Source: Actinoplanes lutulentus (GTDB lineage Bacteria; Actinomycetota; Actinomycetes; Mycobacteriales; Micromonosporaceae). Taken from it: a DNA stretch of 64,000 bases. The stretch covers positions 62,001 through 126,000 of the forward strand of contig NZ_QLMJ01000012.1 in NCBI RefSeq assembly GCF_003259845.1. Direction: 5' to 3'. Position numbers and translations under genes: made by a program. A model generated the notes under the pieces. It ran no database searches. It worked only from the letters and a program-made list of their open reading frames with translations, and was not told where the DNA came from. This document shows, piece by piece, positions 27,483-37,844 of the stretch; positions within the stretch are counted from its first letter, which is position 1, and the number at the start of each line of letters is the position of its first letter.

Positions 27483-28715
27483 GTGGCTGTCCCCGATTCT
27501 CTCTCCGTCGCCCAGGCCCGCCGGATCACCCTGGCGGCGCAGGGTTTCGCCGACCCGAAACCGGGTGGCGCCACCGACATGCGCCACCTGCGCCGGGTGC
27601 TGCGCCGCCTGCACCTGATCCAGATGGACTCGGTCAACGTGTTGCAGCGCGCCCACTTCATGCCGCTCTACAGCCGGCTCGGCCCCTATCCGGTCGACCT
27701 GCTGGAGCGGGCCGCCTACAAGCGACCGCGGGACCTGTTCGAGTTCTGGGGGCACGAGGCCTCGCTGATCCGCACCGACCTGCAGCCATTCTTCCGGTGG
27801 CGGATGGCGCGGGCCGCCGAGTTCGCCTGGGGCAACATGCGGCGGATCGTCGCCGAGCAGCCCGAGCTGGTCGCCTGGGTGCTCGACGAGGTCCGGTCCC
27901 GGGGCCCGATCACGGCCGCCGAGATCGAGCACGACGCGCCCCGCAGCAAGGACCACTGGGGGTGGAACTGGTCGGTGGTGAAACAGGCCCTGGAGTGGCT
28001 CTTCTTCACCGGTCAGATCACCGCGGCCGACCGGACCAACTCGTTCGCCCGGCGTTACGACCTGACCGAGCGGGTGCTGCCCGCCGCGGTGCTGGAGGCG
28101 CCGACGCCGGCGCCGGAGACGGCTTTCCGGCACCTGGTGGAGCTCTCCGCCCGGACGCTGGGTGTCGCCGCCGAGCCGGAGCTGCGTGACTACTTCCGGT
28201 TGCCGGCGCAGGCGACGAAACCGGCGATCGCCGAGCTGGTCGAGGCCGGCGTCCTCCGGCCGGTCACGGTCGCCGGGTGGAAACAGCAGGCGTTCCTGCA
28301 CCACGAGGCGCGGCTGCCGCGCTCGATCAAGGCACGCACGCTGGTCAGCCCGTTCGACCCGCTGATCTGGGAGCGGGCCCGCACCGAGCGGCTGTTCGAG
28401 ATGACCTACCGCATCGAGATCTACGTGCCCAAACCCCAGAGGCTGTACGGCTACTACGTGCTCCCGTTTCTGCTGGGCGACCGGTTCGCGGCCCGGGTCG
28501 ACCTGAAAGCGGAGAGGCGGACCGGTGAGTTGCAGGTGCCGGCGGCCTGGCTGGAGCGCGGCGCCGACCCGGAGGAGACGGCCGCCGCGCTGGCCGCCGA
28601 GCTGTTCCGGCTGGCCGCCTGGCTCGGCCTGACCAGCGTGGCGCCGCCGGAGCGAGGTGACCTGGCGGCGGCCCTCGCCGACGCGCTCAAGGCGGGCGAC
28701 CCGGGTGTACCGTGA
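27483..28715 (+). CDS. YcaQ-like winged-helix DNA glycosylase family protein
   Basis: 410 residues from GTG 27483; ATG 27471 lies inside the predicted -10 box and so is disfavoured. The family pattern is visible: SVAQARRITLAAQGF, MRHLRRVLRRLHLIQMDSVN, FEFWGHEASLIR, and the tandem winged-helix region ending with LVSPFDPLIWERARTERLF. Escherichia coli YcaQ and Streptomyces AlkX unhook interstrand cross-links and excise alkylated bases; the QMDSVN segment corresponds to the catalytic Q-x-D motif of this clade. Its promoter resembles that of recA in this window. The exact lesion is unknown. Confidence 0.85.
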   Translation: MAVPDSLSVAQARRITLAAQGFADPKPGGATDMRHLRRVLRRLHLIQMDSVNVLQRAHFMPLYSRLGPYPVDLLERAAYKRPRDLFEFWGHEASLIRTDLQPFFRWRMARAAEFAWGNMRRIVAEQPELVAWVLDEVRSRGPITAAEIEHDAPRSKDHWGWNWSVVKQALEWLFFTGQITAADRTNSFARRYDLTERVLPAAVLEAPTPAPETAFRHLVELSARTLGVAAEPELRDYFRLPAQATKPAIAELVEAGVLRPVTVAGWKQQAFLHHEARLPRSIKARTLVSPFDPLIWERARTERLFEMTYRIEIYVPKPQRLYGYYVLPFLLGDRFAARVDLKAERRTGELQVPAAWLERGADPEETAAALAAELFRLAAWLGLTSVAPPERGDLAAALADALKAGDPGVP

Positions 28716-28720
28716 CCGCC

Positions 28721-29245
28721 ATGAGCAGTGAGCAGCCGCCGATCCAGGGGCCGCCGGTGCCCCCGGAGTGGCTGACTTATCAATACCCGCCACCCCAGCA
28801 GGACCGGGTGACCCGGTTCGTCGACAAGGTGATGGCACGCTCCCCGATCTGGCTCGCCCCGGTCGCGCTGCTCGCCTGCATGGGTGCCGCGGCGGGATAC
28901 ACACTGGTCACCGACCCGGTCTCGGCCGAGGCCGGCGCCGAGCCGACCTGCCTGCTGAAATATGTCACCGGTTTCGTCTGCCCGGGCTGCGGCGGCACCC
29001 GCGCGGCGTGGTACCTGTTGCACGGTGACCTGCCGGCGGCGGCCCGGCACCACGCGCTCTTCGTTTTCGCGGTGCCGTTCATGCTCTATATCTACGTGGC
29101 CTGGGCCGGGCGCAAACTGTTCCGCTGGCGACTGCCCCAGTTGACCATCAGTCCGGCCGCCATGATCACATTCATGGGGGTCTGGGCGGTCTGGAGCATC
29201 CTGCGTAACCTCCCATGGGCCCCGTTCACCGCTTTCTACGTGTGA
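28721..29245 (+). CDS. DUF2752 membrane protein
   Basis: 174 residues. An N-terminal Pro-rich cytosolic part is followed by three to four membrane segments. The DUF2752 signature is CLLKYVTGFVCPGCGGTRAA, whose CPGCGGTR core is nearly invariant in the family, then WYLLHGDLPAAARHHALF. The cysteines could bind metal or undergo thiol chemistry, but no function is established. ATG 28721 comes 5 nt after the ycaQ-like stop; a GTG at 28712 overlapping that stop is an alternative start. Confidence 0.83.
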   Translation: MSSEQPPIQGPPVPPEWLTYQYPPPQQDRVTRFVDKVMARSPIWLAPVALLACMGAAAGYTLVTDPVSAEAGAEPTCLLKYVTGFVCPGCGGTRAAWYLLHGDLPAAARHHALFVFAVPFMLYIYVAWAGRKLFRWRLPQLTISPAAMITFMGVWAVWSILRNLPWAPFTAFYV

Positions 29246-29258
29246 CCGGGGCGTCCGA

Positions 29259-29264
29259 TAGGTT
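29259..29264 (+). promoter_or_regulatory. -10 element of leaderless dapA transcript
   Basis: TAGGTT lies 7 nt before ATG 29272. The same hexamer at the same spacing precedes the membrane protein gene at 24770. Confidence 0.5.
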
Positions 29265-29271
29265 GTCAGGT

Positions 29272-30165
29272 ATGACGCACGACCCGCGGCCCTTCGGACG
29301 GCTGCTGACCGCCATGGTGACCCCGTTCACCCCGGACGGATCCCTGGACCTCGAGGGCGCGGCACGACTCGCCGCCCACCTCGTTGACGAGCAGCGCAAC
29401 GACGCTCTCGTGGTCAGCGGGACCACCGGGGAGTCGCCGACCACGACCGACGCCGAGAAAGACACCCTGCTGCGCGTCGTGGTCGACGCTGTCGGCGACC
29501 GGGCGAAGGTTGTCGCCGGTGTCGGCACCAACAACACCGCGCACACCATCGAGCTGGCCAACGCCGCCGAGAAAGCCGGCGCGCACGGCCTGCTGGTCGT
29601 CACGCCGTACTACAACAAGCCGCCGCAGGCGGGCGTCGAGCGGCATTTCCGCACGGTCGCCGACGCCAGCGGACTGCCGATCATGGTCTACGACATCCCG
29701 CACCGGGCCGGTACGGCGATCGCCACCGAGACCATGTGCCGGATCGCCGAGCATGAGCGGATCGTCGCGGTGAAGGACGCCAAGGGCGACCTGATCGCCA
29801 CGTCCTGGGTCCTCTCCCGGACCGACCTGGCCTACTACTCCGGCGACGACGCGGCCACTCTGCCGCTGCTCTCGATCGGCGGGGTCGGCCTGGTCGGCAC
29901 GTCGACGCACTTCACCGGTGTGCTCGCCAAGGAGATGATCGAGGCGTACGAGCGGGGTGACACCGCCACCGCTCTGACTCGTCACCGGCAGGCTCTCCCG
30001 CTGTTCACCGGCATCTTCCGGTCACCGGGGACCATGCTGGTCAAAGCGGGTCTGAATGCTTCCGGGCTGCCTGCGGGGCCCGTCCGATCACCGCTGGTGG
30101 ACGCCGGCGCGGACGAATTGAACCAACTGCGCAAGGACGCCGCCGCAGCCGGCATCGTGCTCTGA
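29272..30165 (+). CDS. dapA: 4-hydroxy-tetrahydrodipicolinate synthase
   Basis: 297 residues, a TIM-barrel class I aldolase. GTTGESPTT is the pyruvate-binding loop, VTPYYNKPPQAG holds the catalytic Tyr, YDIPHRAGTAI follows, and the Schiff-base Lys is in VAVKDAKGDL. It condenses pyruvate with aspartate semialdehyde, the first committed step toward diaminopimelate and lysine. Followed after 13 nt by RNase J, the standard dapA-rnj arrangement of actinobacteria. Confidence 0.97.
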   Translation: MTHDPRPFGRLLTAMVTPFTPDGSLDLEGAARLAAHLVDEQRNDALVVSGTTGESPTTTDAEKDTLLRVVVDAVGDRAKVVAGVGTNNTAHTIELANAAEKAGAHGLLVVTPYYNKPPQAGVERHFRTVADASGLPIMVYDIPHRAGTAIATETMCRIAEHERIVAVKDAKGDLIATSWVLSRTDLAYYSGDDAATLPLLSIGGVGLVGTSTHFTGVLAKEMIEAYERGDTATALTRHRQALPLFTGIFRSPGTMLVKAGLNASGLPAGPVRSPLVDAGADELNQLRKDAAAAGIVL

Positions 30166-30178
30166 CAGGAAGAGGCGA

Positions 30179-31867
30179 ATGAGTCAAGCTCACGTGGAGC
30201 TGGGTCCGCCACCGCCGCTGCCGGAGGGCGCACTCCGCGTCACTCCGCTCGGTGGGCTCGGCGCCATCGGCCGCAACATGACGGTCTTCGAGTACGACGG
30301 CAAGCTGCTGGTCGTCGACTGCGGGGTGCTGTTCCCCGACGTCGAGCAACCGGGCGTCGACCTGATCCTGCCCGACTTCGCACCGGTCCTCGACCGGCTC
30401 GACGACATTCAGGCGATCGTGCTGACGCACGGCCATGAGGACCACATCGGCGCGGTGCCCTACCTGCTCGCCCACAAGCCGGACATCCCGCTGGTCGGCT
30501 CGGAGTTCACCCTCGCGCTGGTCGAGGCGAAACTGGCCGAGCGGCGCCTTGATCCGTACACGCTGACCGTCCGCGAGGGCGGTATCGAACGGCTCGGCCC
30601 GTTCGAGTGCGAGTTCTTCGCGGTCAACCACTCGATCCCGGACGCGCTGGCGGTCGCCGTGCGCACCCCGGCGGGTCTGATCCTGCACACCGGCGACTTC
30701 AAGATGGACCAGGTGCCGCTGGACGGCCGGATCACCGACCTGGCCGGTTTCGCGCGGCTCGGGGCGGAGGGCGTCGACCTGCTGCTCTCCGACTCGACAA
30801 ACGCCGAGGTCCCCGGGTTCGTCACACCGGAACGCGACATCGGCCCGGTGCTCAGCTCGATCTTCGGCAAGGCGCGTGGCCGGATCATCGTGGCCAGCTT
30901 CGCCTCGCACGTGCACCGCGTGCAGCAGGTGATGGACGCCGCCTGGGAGCACGAGCGCAAGGTCGCCCTGATCGGCCGTTCCATGGTCCGCAACATGGGC
31001 ATCGCCCGTGAGCTGGGCCTGCTGCGCATCCCGGACGGCCTGCTGGTCGGCCTCGACGAGGCGACGCACCTGCCGCCCGACGAGATCGTCTTCATGTCGA
31101 CCGGTTCGCAGGGTGAGCCGATGAGCGCCCTGGGCCGGATGTCCACCGGTGACCACCGGCACATCTCGATCGCCTCCGGCGACACCGTGGTGCTCGCCAG
31201 CTCGCTGGTTCCGGGCAACGAGACCTCGGTCTACCGGGTCATCAACCAGCTGTCCCGGGCCGGCGCCACGGTCGTCCACAAGGAGACCGCCAAGGTGCAC
31301 GTCTCCGGGCACGCGCCCGCCGGCGAGCTGCTGTTCCTGCTCAACGTGGTCCGGCCGAGCAACCTGATGCCGGTGCACGGCGAGTGGCGGCACCTGCGCG
31401 CGCACGCCCAGCTCGGCATCGAGTCCGGTGTCGCGCCGGATCGGGTGGTGCTCTGCGAGGACGGCGACGTGGTCGACCTGGTCGAGGGCCACGCCCGCGT
31501 GGTCGGCCGGGTGAAGAGCCGGTACGTGTACGTCGACGGCCTCGCGGTCGGCGACGTCAGCGAGTCGCTGCTCACCGAGCGGCGGATCCTCGGCGACGGC
31601 GGTTTCATCTCCGCCACCGTGGTGATCGACTCGGTGACCGGCAAGGTGGTCGGCGAGCCGAGCATCTCCGCGAAGGGCTTCTCCGAGGACCCGGAAGCGT
31701 TCAATCCGGTCATCCCGTTGCTCACCGCGGCGCTGCACCGGTCGGCCGCTGACGGCGTCACCGACCCGCATCAGTTGCAGCAGGTCGTGCGCCGGACGGT
31801 GGGCCGCTGGGTCAACGACGCGTACCGGCGGAGGCCGATGATCGTACCCACTGTGGTGGAAGTCTGA
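30179..31867 (+). CDS. rnj: Ribonuclease J
   Basis: 562 residues. The metallo-beta-lactamase core HGHEDHIGA binds two zinc ions; SDSTNAEVPGF and the beta-CASP motifs (FASHVHRVQQ, STGSQGEPMSAL, VSGHAPAGEL) follow. It combines endo- and 5'-to-3' exonuclease activity for mRNA turnover and rRNA maturation. AGGAAGAGG lies upstream of ATG 30179, and the gene is probably co-transcribed with dapA. Confidence 0.97.
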   Translation: MSQAHVELGPPPPLPEGALRVTPLGGLGAIGRNMTVFEYDGKLLVVDCGVLFPDVEQPGVDLILPDFAPVLDRLDDIQAIVLTHGHEDHIGAVPYLLAHKPDIPLVGSEFTLALVEAKLAERRLDPYTLTVREGGIERLGPFECEFFAVNHSIPDALAVAVRTPAGLILHTGDFKMDQVPLDGRITDLAGFARLGAEGVDLLLSDSTNAEVPGFVTPERDIGPVLSSIFGKARGRIIVASFASHVHRVQQVMDAAWEHERKVALIGRSMVRNMGIARELGLLRIPDGLLVGLDEATHLPPDEIVFMSTGSQGEPMSALGRMSTGDHRHISIASGDTVVLASSLVPGNETSVYRVINQLSRAGATVVHKETAKVHVSGHAPAGELLFLLNVVRPSNLMPVHGEWRHLRAHAQLGIESGVAPDRVVLCEDGDVVDLVEGHARVVGRVKSRYVYVDGLAVGDVSESLLTERRILGDGGFISATVVIDSVTGKVVGEPSISAKGFSEDPEAFNPVIPLLTAALHRSAADGVTDPHQLQQVVRRTVGRWVNDAYRRRPMIVPTVVEV

Positions 31868-31954
31868 GGGGTTTTTCAACCATTCTCGGACTAGCTGCGT
31901 ACTCCCTGGCACGGTGCCGCCCCCACGGCACCGATGGCGGAGGGAGTTCTCCAG

Positions 31955-33478
31955 ATGCAGCGCAGACCGATCGCCGTGGCGGCGGCGGTGGTGGTGGCCG
32001 GTGGAGCGGCGGTGGCATTCACGCTGCCGTCGCTCGCCGGGACCAACGAGTCGGCCGATACGGCCGTCACCACCGATGGTGTCTCGCCGGAGCTTCTCAA
32101 GGCGTTGAAACGCGACCTGGGCCTCAGTGGCGACCAGGCGCGGACCCGGCTCGCCCGGTCCGAATGGGCCGGCGGTGTCTCGGCGACACTGGCCGCGCAG
32201 ACCGGCGAGGATTTCGGCGGCGCCTGGCTCGCCGATGACGGCACCACGCTGAAGGTCGCGGTGACCGGTAAGGACGCGGCCGAGGCAGTGAAGGCCGCCG
32301 GCGCGGTCCCGGTGCTGGTCAAGCGCAGCGAGGCCCAGCTGGACGAGGCGAAGACCAAGCTGGACGCGGTGGTCTCCGAGGCCGCCGGGCTGACCGGCTG
32401 GTACGTCGACGTGCCGACGAACAAGCTGGTGGTGGTCGCGCGTACGGCGGACCAGGCCGACGCGCTCGAGTTCGCCACCGACGCCGGTGTTCCGGCCTCC
32501 GCACTGACCGTGAAGGTCAACAAGGCGCAGCCGAAGCCGCTGTTCGACGTACGCGGCGGTGACCCGTACTTCATCAACCTGGACGGCGGGCAGGCCCGCT
32601 GTTCGATCGGTTTCTCGGTGGATGGCGGCTTCGTGACCGCCGGGCACTGTGGCGCCGTGGGCACCACGACCACCGGCTTCAACGACGAGGCGCAGGGCAC
32701 CGTGGAGGCCTCGGTCTTCCCGGGCGAGGCCGACATGGGATTCGTCGCGGTGAACGGCGACTGGACCCCGCGCGCGGTGGTCAACGACTTCGAGGGCAAC
32801 GAGCTGCCGGTCGCCGGCAACACCGAGGCTCCGGTCGGCGCGGCGATCTGCCGGTCCGGTTCCACCACTGGCACGTTCTGCGGCACGATCCTCGCCAAGA
32901 ACCAGACCGTCCGGTACCCGGAGGGCGCGGTCACCGGTCTGACGCGTACCGACGTGTGCGCCGAGGGCGGCGACTCCGGTGGGCCGTGGCTCTCCGGTGA
33001 CCAGGCCCAGGGTGTGACCTCGGGTGGTTCGGGTGACTGCACGGTCGGCGGGGAGACGTTCTTCCAGCCGGTCAACGAGATCCTGGCGACGAACAACCTG
33101 ACGCTGGTGACCAGCGGTGGGGGAGCGGCGGCGGAGGAGACGACGCCGCCTGCCGCGGAAACCAACGCCTGCGCCGCTCTTCCGGTTCAGCGTGAGGGCG
33201 ACATCGCCCGGGCCGGCGCCACCCAGGTCCAGCCGAACGGCGGGGCATATCGTGCCCGCGCCGGCACGCACACCGCCTGCCTGGACGCTCCGGACGGCAC
33301 CGACTTCGACCTGGTGCTGCAGCGGCAGAACAACCGTGGTTCGTTCCGTACCGTGGCGCGGGCCGAGGGTGACGGGGACAAGACGCTGAGCTTCACCGGC
33401 CGGTCCGGCACGTACCGGTACGTGGTCGTCTCGGCCAGCGGCACCGGGTCCTACCAGCTGGGCTTCAACGTCTCCTGA
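31955..33478 (+). CDS. Secreted S1-family serine protease (streptogrisin-like) with propeptide
   Basis: 507 residues from ATG 31955, with GGAGGGAG upstream. A Sec signal peptide (RRPIAVAAAVVVAGGAAVAF) leads into a propeptide (about 35-200) with the alpha-lytic-protease type repeat. The catalytic triad is His231 (TAGHC), Asp260 (EADMGF) and Ser341 (GGDSGGPW); cysteines around them suggest disulfides. After a Thr/Ala/Pro linker, a C-terminal beta domain (about 415-507, ending YRYVVVSASGTGSYQLGF) resembles a PPC domain. Expected to be an exported, self-processing protease. Substrate preference is unknown. Confidence 0.92.
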   Translation: MQRRPIAVAAAVVVAGGAAVAFTLPSLAGTNESADTAVTTDGVSPELLKALKRDLGLSGDQARTRLARSEWAGGVSATLAAQTGEDFGGAWLADDGTTLKVAVTGKDAAEAVKAAGAVPVLVKRSEAQLDEAKTKLDAVVSEAAGLTGWYVDVPTNKLVVVARTADQADALEFATDAGVPASALTVKVNKAQPKPLFDVRGGDPYFINLDGGQARCSIGFSVDGGFVTAGHCGAVGTTTTGFNDEAQGTVEASVFPGEADMGFVAVNGDWTPRAVVNDFEGNELPVAGNTEAPVGAAICRSGSTTGTFCGTILAKNQTVRYPEGAVTGLTRTDVCAEGGDSGGPWLSGDQAQGVTSGGSGDCTVGGETFFQPVNEILATNNLTLVTSGGGAAAEETTPPAAETNACAALPVQREGDIARAGATQVQPNGGAYRARAGTHTACLDAPDGTDFDLVLQRQNNRGSFRTVARAEGDGDKTLSFTGRSGTYRYVVVSASGTGSYQLGFNVS

Positions 33479-33496
33479 GGCGTTTCCTGAAGCACT

Positions 33497-33530
33497 GTCA
33501 TGGCCTCCACGCACGCGTGGAGGCCATGAC
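33497..33530. terminator. Bidirectional terminator between the protease and the YbjN-like gene
   Basis: Two perfect 16-nt arms (33497-33512 and 33515-33530), starting GTCATGGCC and ending GGCCATGAC, lie in the 57-bp gap between convergent genes, so the hairpin can serve both strands. Confidence 0.88.
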
Positions 33531-33535
33531 TTCGT

Positions 33536-33988
33536 TTACAGGGACGTCTTGAGCTCACCCAGCGACTCGCCCAGCCGGCAACCGGTGGCGATGCCGCAGA
33601 GCAGCACCTGGTCCAGCTGTTCGAGGGTGACGCCGCGTTCCCAGTCGGCCGACACCTCGCCGATGACGATGGCCTGGCCGTCGTCGGTGACCTGGACGTA
33701 CGCCTTCGGCCAGAGCTGGTCGCGGTTCCACGCGTTGCAGAACTCGTACAGTTTCGGCACGTCCTCGATCGCGAAGACGTGCTGCATCATCGCCCGGACC
33801 TGCAGCATCTCCTGCCGCGCGCCGAGCCGGAAGAAGTAGATGAGGTTGCCCTGGAAGTTGCCGGCGATGTCGCCGTCCGCATCGACGAAGTACGCGAACT
33901 TACGAGCGTCCAGCGCTTCCTTGATCATGTCGTTACTGAGAGGCTGCACCTCGTGATGGTAATTGCCCGGAAAGCGAGAAGCTGTCAC
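33536..33988 (-). CDS. YbjN-domain protein
   Basis: 150 residues from GTG 33988 with GAGAAGG upstream. The pattern [22 protein letters not shown], then [20 protein letters not shown] fits the YbjN fold (type III secretion chaperone-like). YbjN proteins have no defined enzymatic role; in Escherichia coli YbjN affects stress responses and motility. Divergent from ftsK with 47 bp between starts, possibly sharing regulation. Confidence 0.83.
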   Translation of the reverse strand: MTASRFPGNYHHEVQPLSNDMIKEALDARKFAYFVDADGDIAGNFQGNLIYFFRLGARQEMLQVRAMMQHVFAIEDVPKLYEFCNAWNRDQLWPKAYVQVTDDGQAIVIGEVSADWERGVTLEQLDQVLLCGIATGCRLGESLGELKTSL

Positions 33989-34022
33989 GGTGCGCCTTCT
34001 CGGCAGGATGGCCCTCGCGGGC

Positions 34023-34028
34023 TACGGT
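34023..34028 (+). promoter_or_regulatory. -10 element of leaderless ftsK transcript
   Basis: TACGGT lies 7 nt before ATG 34036, following the spacing rule seen before other leaderless genes in the window. Confidence 0.45.
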
Positions 34029-34035
34029 GACATCC

Positions 34036-36582
34036 ATGGCGGGCCGTACTCCTCCGGCGAGCCGGGGTCGCGCCGCGTCCACGCCGCGCGGCGCCGGTAC
34101 CAACCGTGCCCAGCAACCGGCCGCGCGCAAGCCCGCGGCTCGGAAACCGGCCGCGCGTACCGGCACGACACGTAAGACGACAGCCGCCGCCCGTAAGCGT
34201 CCGGTGGCCCGCCGTTCCACAGCCGGCGCCACGCTCGCGACCGGGCTCGGCCGCGGTGTCGGCGCGCTCTGGATGGGCATGGCGCACAGCGTCGGCTGGG
34301 TGTTCCGCGGGGTGGGCCGGCAGGCCGCGACCGCCCGCAACATCGATCCCGAGCATCGCCGGGACGGCGCCGGGCTGCTCCTGCTCGGCTTCGCGATCCT
34401 GATCTCGGTGTCGATCTGGGCGAACAGCGGCGGGCCGGTCGGCGTCTGGCTGGCCGACACGATCCGGCTCTTCCTCGGCAGTCTCGCGGCGCTCTTCCCG
34501 CTGCTGCTCTTCTACGGCGCGATCCGGCTGATGCGCGAGCCCGCCGACGCCGACCATCGCGGGCGCACCCTGGTGGGCTGGACGGCGATCATCGTCTCCA
34601 CGGCCGCCCTGATGCACGTCTCCGAGCGTCCGGGCGACAGCCTCGCCGTGGATCAGGCCGGTGGCCTGCTCGGTTACGGCATCGGCGGGTTGCTGGAGCG
34701 GGCCGTGACCGCCTGGGTGGCCGTACCCCTGCTGGTCCTGCTCTTCGTCTTCGGCTTCCTGGTGATCACCGCGACGCCGATCGCGCGCATCCCGGAGCGG
34801 ATCATCCAGGTGATCGACCTGGTTTCCGGGCGCGCGGCGCCGCACCAGCCGCGGCCCGTCGCCGAGCTGCCCGAGGACGACGACGAGGAAGAGGCCGCCG
34901 AGCCGAAACCGCGCCGCCCGGCACGGCGGCGGCAGGCCGCACTGGTCGAGCCCGAACAAGAATCGGTGCCCCCGGACGACTTCGACGAGGAGATCATCCT
35001 CCACGACACGGTGGCCCTGCCGAAGGTGCCGACCAGCCGGAAGAAGCCGCCGCCCGAGCACACGCCGATGCCGCCGACCCGGGCCGAGCAGCTGGAGATC
35101 TCGGCGGTCAAGGGTGATTACCGGCTGCCGCCGGCGAACATCCTCGCGACCGGCCCGCCGGCGAAGGCCCGCAGCCGCGCCAACGACGAGATCATGGCCG
35201 CGCTCACCGGGGTCTTCGAGCAGTTCAACGTCGATGCGCTGGTCACCGGCTTCACCCGGGGCCCGACCGTCACCCGGTACGAGGTGGAGATCGGCCCGGG
35301 CACCAAGGTCGAGCGGATCACCCAGCTCTCCCGCAACATCGCGTACGCGGTGAAGTCCCCGGACGTGCGGATCCTCAGCCCGATCCCGGGCAAGAGCGCC
35401 GTCGGCGTGGAGATCCCGAACACCGACCCGGAGAACGTGTCGCTCGGTGACGTGCTGCGCTCGCGGGCGTCGGCCGCCGACCACCACCCGATGCTTGTCG
35501 CGCTCGGCAAGGACATCGAGGGCGGGTTCGTCGTTGCGAACCTGGCGAAGATGCCGCACATCCTGATCGCCGGCGCCACCGGCGCGGGCAAGTCGAGCTG
35601 CCTGAACTCGATCCTGGTGAGCCTGCTGTCCCGGGCCACGCCGGACGAGGTGCGGCTGCTGCTGGTCGACCCGAAACGGGTGGAGCTGACGGCGTACGAG
35701 GGCATTCCGCACCTCGTCTCGCCGATCATCACGAACCCGAAGAAGGCCGCCGACGCCCTGGAGTGGGTCGTCGCCGAGATGGACAAGCGGTACGACGACC
35801 TGGCCGCGAACGGCGTACGCCACATCGACGACTTCAACCGCAAGGTGCGCAGCGGCGAGATCACCGCCCCGCCGGGTGTCGAGCGGGAGATGAAGCCGTA
35901 CCCGTACCTCCTGGTGATCATCGACGAGCTGGCCGACCTCATGATGGTGGCGCCGCGCGACGTGGAGGACTCGGTCGTCCGGATCACCCAGCTGGCCCGG
36001 GCCGCCGGCATCCACCTGGTGCTCGCCACCCAGCGCCCGTCGGTCGACGTGGTCACCGGCCTGATCAAGGCGAACGTGCCGTCCCGGCTGGCGTTCGCCA
36101 CGTCCAGCCTGGCCGACTCGCGGGTCATCCTGGACCAGCCGGGCGCGGAGAAACTGCTCGGCCGCGGTGACGGTCTCTTCCTGCCGATGGGCGCGTCCAA
36201 GCCGGTACGCATCCAGGGCGCCTGGGTCGACGAAAAAGAGATCCACGCGGTCGTCAAGTTCTGCAAGGACCAGCGCGAGCCGGAGTTCGCCCAGGGTGTC
36301 ACCGACGCCCCGCCGACAAAGAAGAAAGAGATCGACGAGGAGATCGGCGACGATCTGGCACTGCTGATCCAGGCCATCGAGCTCGTCGTGACCAGTCAGT
36401 TCGGCTCGACCTCGATGCTCCAGCGCAAGCTGCGGGTCGGTTTCGCCAAGGCGGGCCGCCTGATGGACCTGATGGAGAACCGGAACATCGTCGGCCCGTC
36501 CGAGGGCTCGAAGGCCCGCGACGTGCTGGTCAAGCCTGATGAGCTGGAAGAGGCTCTCGCCGATCTTCGCGTCGACGGCTGA
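34036..36582 (+). CDS. ftsK: DNA translocase FtsK/SpoIIIE
   Basis: 848 residues. A basic Ala/Arg-rich N-terminus precedes four membrane segments (about 115-260), an acidic/Pro linker, then the RecA-like motor: Walker A GATGAGKS near residue 517 and Walker [14 protein letters not shown]. The C-terminal winged-helix gamma domain ([23 protein letters not shown]) recognises KOPS-type sequences. It pumps chromosomal DNA at the septum, including during sporulation in actinomycetes. Its last 53 nt overlap the convergent glycosyltransferase gene, tight but compatible with both frames. Confidence 0.97.
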   Translation: MAGRTPPASRGRAASTPRGAGTNRAQQPAARKPAARKPAARTGTTRKTTAAARKRPVARRSTAGATLATGLGRGVGALWMGMAHSVGWVFRGVGRQAATARNIDPEHRRDGAGLLLLGFAILISVSIWANSGGPVGVWLADTIRLFLGSLAALFPLLLFYGAIRLMREPADADHRGRTLVGWTAIIVSTAALMHVSERPGDSLAVDQAGGLLGYGIGGLLERAVTAWVAVPLLVLLFVFGFLVITATPIARIPERIIQVIDLVSGRAAPHQPRPVAELPEDDDEEEAAEPKPRRPARRRQAALVEPEQESVPPDDFDEEIILHDTVALPKVPTSRKKPPPEHTPMPPTRAEQLEISAVKGDYRLPPANILATGPPAKARSRANDEIMAALTGVFEQFNVDALVTGFTRGPTVTRYEVEIGPGTKVERITQLSRNIAYAVKSPDVRILSPIPGKSAVGVEIPNTDPENVSLGDVLRSRASAADHHPMLVALGKDIEGGFVVANLAKMPHILIAGATGAGKSSCLNSILVSLLSRATPDEVRLLLVDPKRVELTAYEGIPHLVSPIITNPKKAADALEWVVAEMDKRYDDLAANGVRHIDDFNRKVRSGEITAPPGVEREMKPYPYLLVIIDELADLMMVAPRDVEDSVVRITQLARAAGIHLVLATQRPSVDVVTGLIKANVPSRLAFATSSLADSRVILDQPGAEKLLGRGDGLFLPMGASKPVRIQGAWVDEKEIHAVVKFCKDQREPEFAQGVTDAPPTKKKEIDEEIGDDLALLIQAIELVVTSQFGSTSMLQRKLRVGFAKAGRLMDLMENRNIVGPSEGSKARDVLVKPDELEEALADLRVDG

Positions 36583-37792
36583 CCGGCTCGGAGTGCCCGC
36601 CGCGGAACCAGCCCGCCGGCGGCTGGGCACGCAGCGCGTCGGTGATCACGGTGTGCCCGAGAACGAGCACGGCGGCCCCCATGATCACGGCGAGCGGGAC
36701 CATCGAGAGCGAGTGGAAACCGAGCAGCGACGGCGTGTACGAGCCGAGTGACGCCGTCTGGACCAGCAGTGGGACGTACCAGAGCCGGGGCCGGTAGAAC
36801 ACCAGCACGACGGTGAGCACGTCGCCGAGGTAGAAGTAGCGCTCGTGCATGCTCGGCAGCGTGTACGGCACCAGGATCGCGAAGAACGCGGCAAGAGTGA
36901 CCAGCCGGACGGCATCCAGCCGGACCCGCCGGGCCACGGTCAGGTAGCAGATGCCGAGGACCAGTGCCGCGGTGAAGCCGTACCCGAGCAGCCGCAGTGC
37001 CTCGACCCGGCTCTCCTGGTCGTACCAGGTGGCGGAGAGCTGATCGACGCCGAAGAAGGCGAAGATGTTCGGCGCGTGCGCGTTCAGCGCGGTGGTCGTG
37101 TACTTGGCCTGCCGGCTGGGTTCGTACATGGTCAGCAACTCGAACGGATCGCGCCCGAGCAGCATCGCCGGGACGTCCAGCAGCACGAACACGATCGGCC
37201 CGGCGAGCAGCGCACGCCATCTGATGCGCCCGGCCAGCACGCAGACCAGCAGCAGCGGGAAGATGAAGACGCCCTGCGGCTTGAAGGCGAACGCGATGGC
37301 GCAGAACGAGACGGCCCAGACCGGCTTGCCGCGCAGCAGGAAATAGAGGCCGCCGACCGCGAACGACGCCCACATCGAGTCGATCTGGCCCCAGAAGGCC
37401 GCGTTGATCGTGACGGTCGGCAGCATCAGGACGATCAGTCCGGCGGCCACCGCGGGGTGACCCGGGCGGCGCAGCGCGACCGTCCGATAGGCGAACCAGG
37501 CGAGCAGCAGATCGAACACCACGTACACGGCCTTGATCTTCAAGATCAAAGACCCGGGAAGGTACGTGGTCAGCAGCAGCAGGTAGAGGTACGGCGCGTT
37601 GTAGTTGCCGATCTGCCGGTCCATGCCGTGGATGCCGCCGGCCGCCTCCAGCTGGTGGTACCAGCGGATGAACACCAGCATGTCGTAGGTCAGCTGGTCG
37701 CGGCCGGCCCAGCGCACGCCGGCGGCGATCACGAGCAGGGCGCCGACCAGGAGCGTGGCGGGCAGATTGGCGCGGAGGCGGGTCAACGGCAC
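36530..37792 (-). CDS. HERY-motif integral membrane glycosyltransferase, paralogue 1
   Basis: 420 residues with about 10-11 hydrophobic helices; GTG 37792 start. Conserved landmarks shared with the two paralogues downstream of it in coordinates are an N-terminal acidic loop ([12 protein letters not shown]), PYLYLLL, a [11 protein letters not shown] motif and the MHERYF motif before the last helices. The pattern is that of GT-C-fold mannosyltransferase-like proteins related to Gpi18 (COG5542), which use polyprenyl-phosphate sugars on the outer membrane face. The acceptor is unknown. The C-terminus extends beyond the paralogues with an Arg-rich tail that overlaps ftsK by 53 bp. Confidence 0.75.
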   Translation of the reverse strand: MPLTRLRANLPATLLVGALLVIAAGVRWAGRDQLTYDMLVFIRWYHQLEAAGGIHGMDRQIGNYNAPYLYLLLLTTYLPGSLILKIKAVYVVFDLLLAWFAYRTVALRRPGHPAVAAGLIVLMLPTVTINAAFWGQIDSMWASFAVGGLYFLLRGKPVWAVSFCAIAFAFKPQGVFIFPLLLVCVLAGRIRWRALLAGPIVFVLLDVPAMLLGRDPFELLTMYEPSRQAKYTTTALNAHAPNIFAFFGVDQLSATWYDQESRVEALRLLGYGFTAALVLGICYLTVARRVRLDAVRLVTLAAFFAILVPYTLPSMHERYFYLGDVLTVVLVFYRPRLWYVPLLVQTASLGSYTPSLLGFHSLSMVPLAVIMGAAVLVLGHTVITDALRAQPPAGWFRGGHSEPVSRRREDRREPLPAHQA

Positions 37793-37844
37793 ATCTTGCG
37801 ACAGTACTGATGTGAGCTTTCGGTAAGGTGTGGCTCGCTGTGAG

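Noticed and set aside
26606-28189. Plus-strand frame across the DCC and GNAT genes
   Set aside because: It is antisense to two minus-strand genes with clear motifs (DGDCSFC; RxxGxG) and has no start signal.
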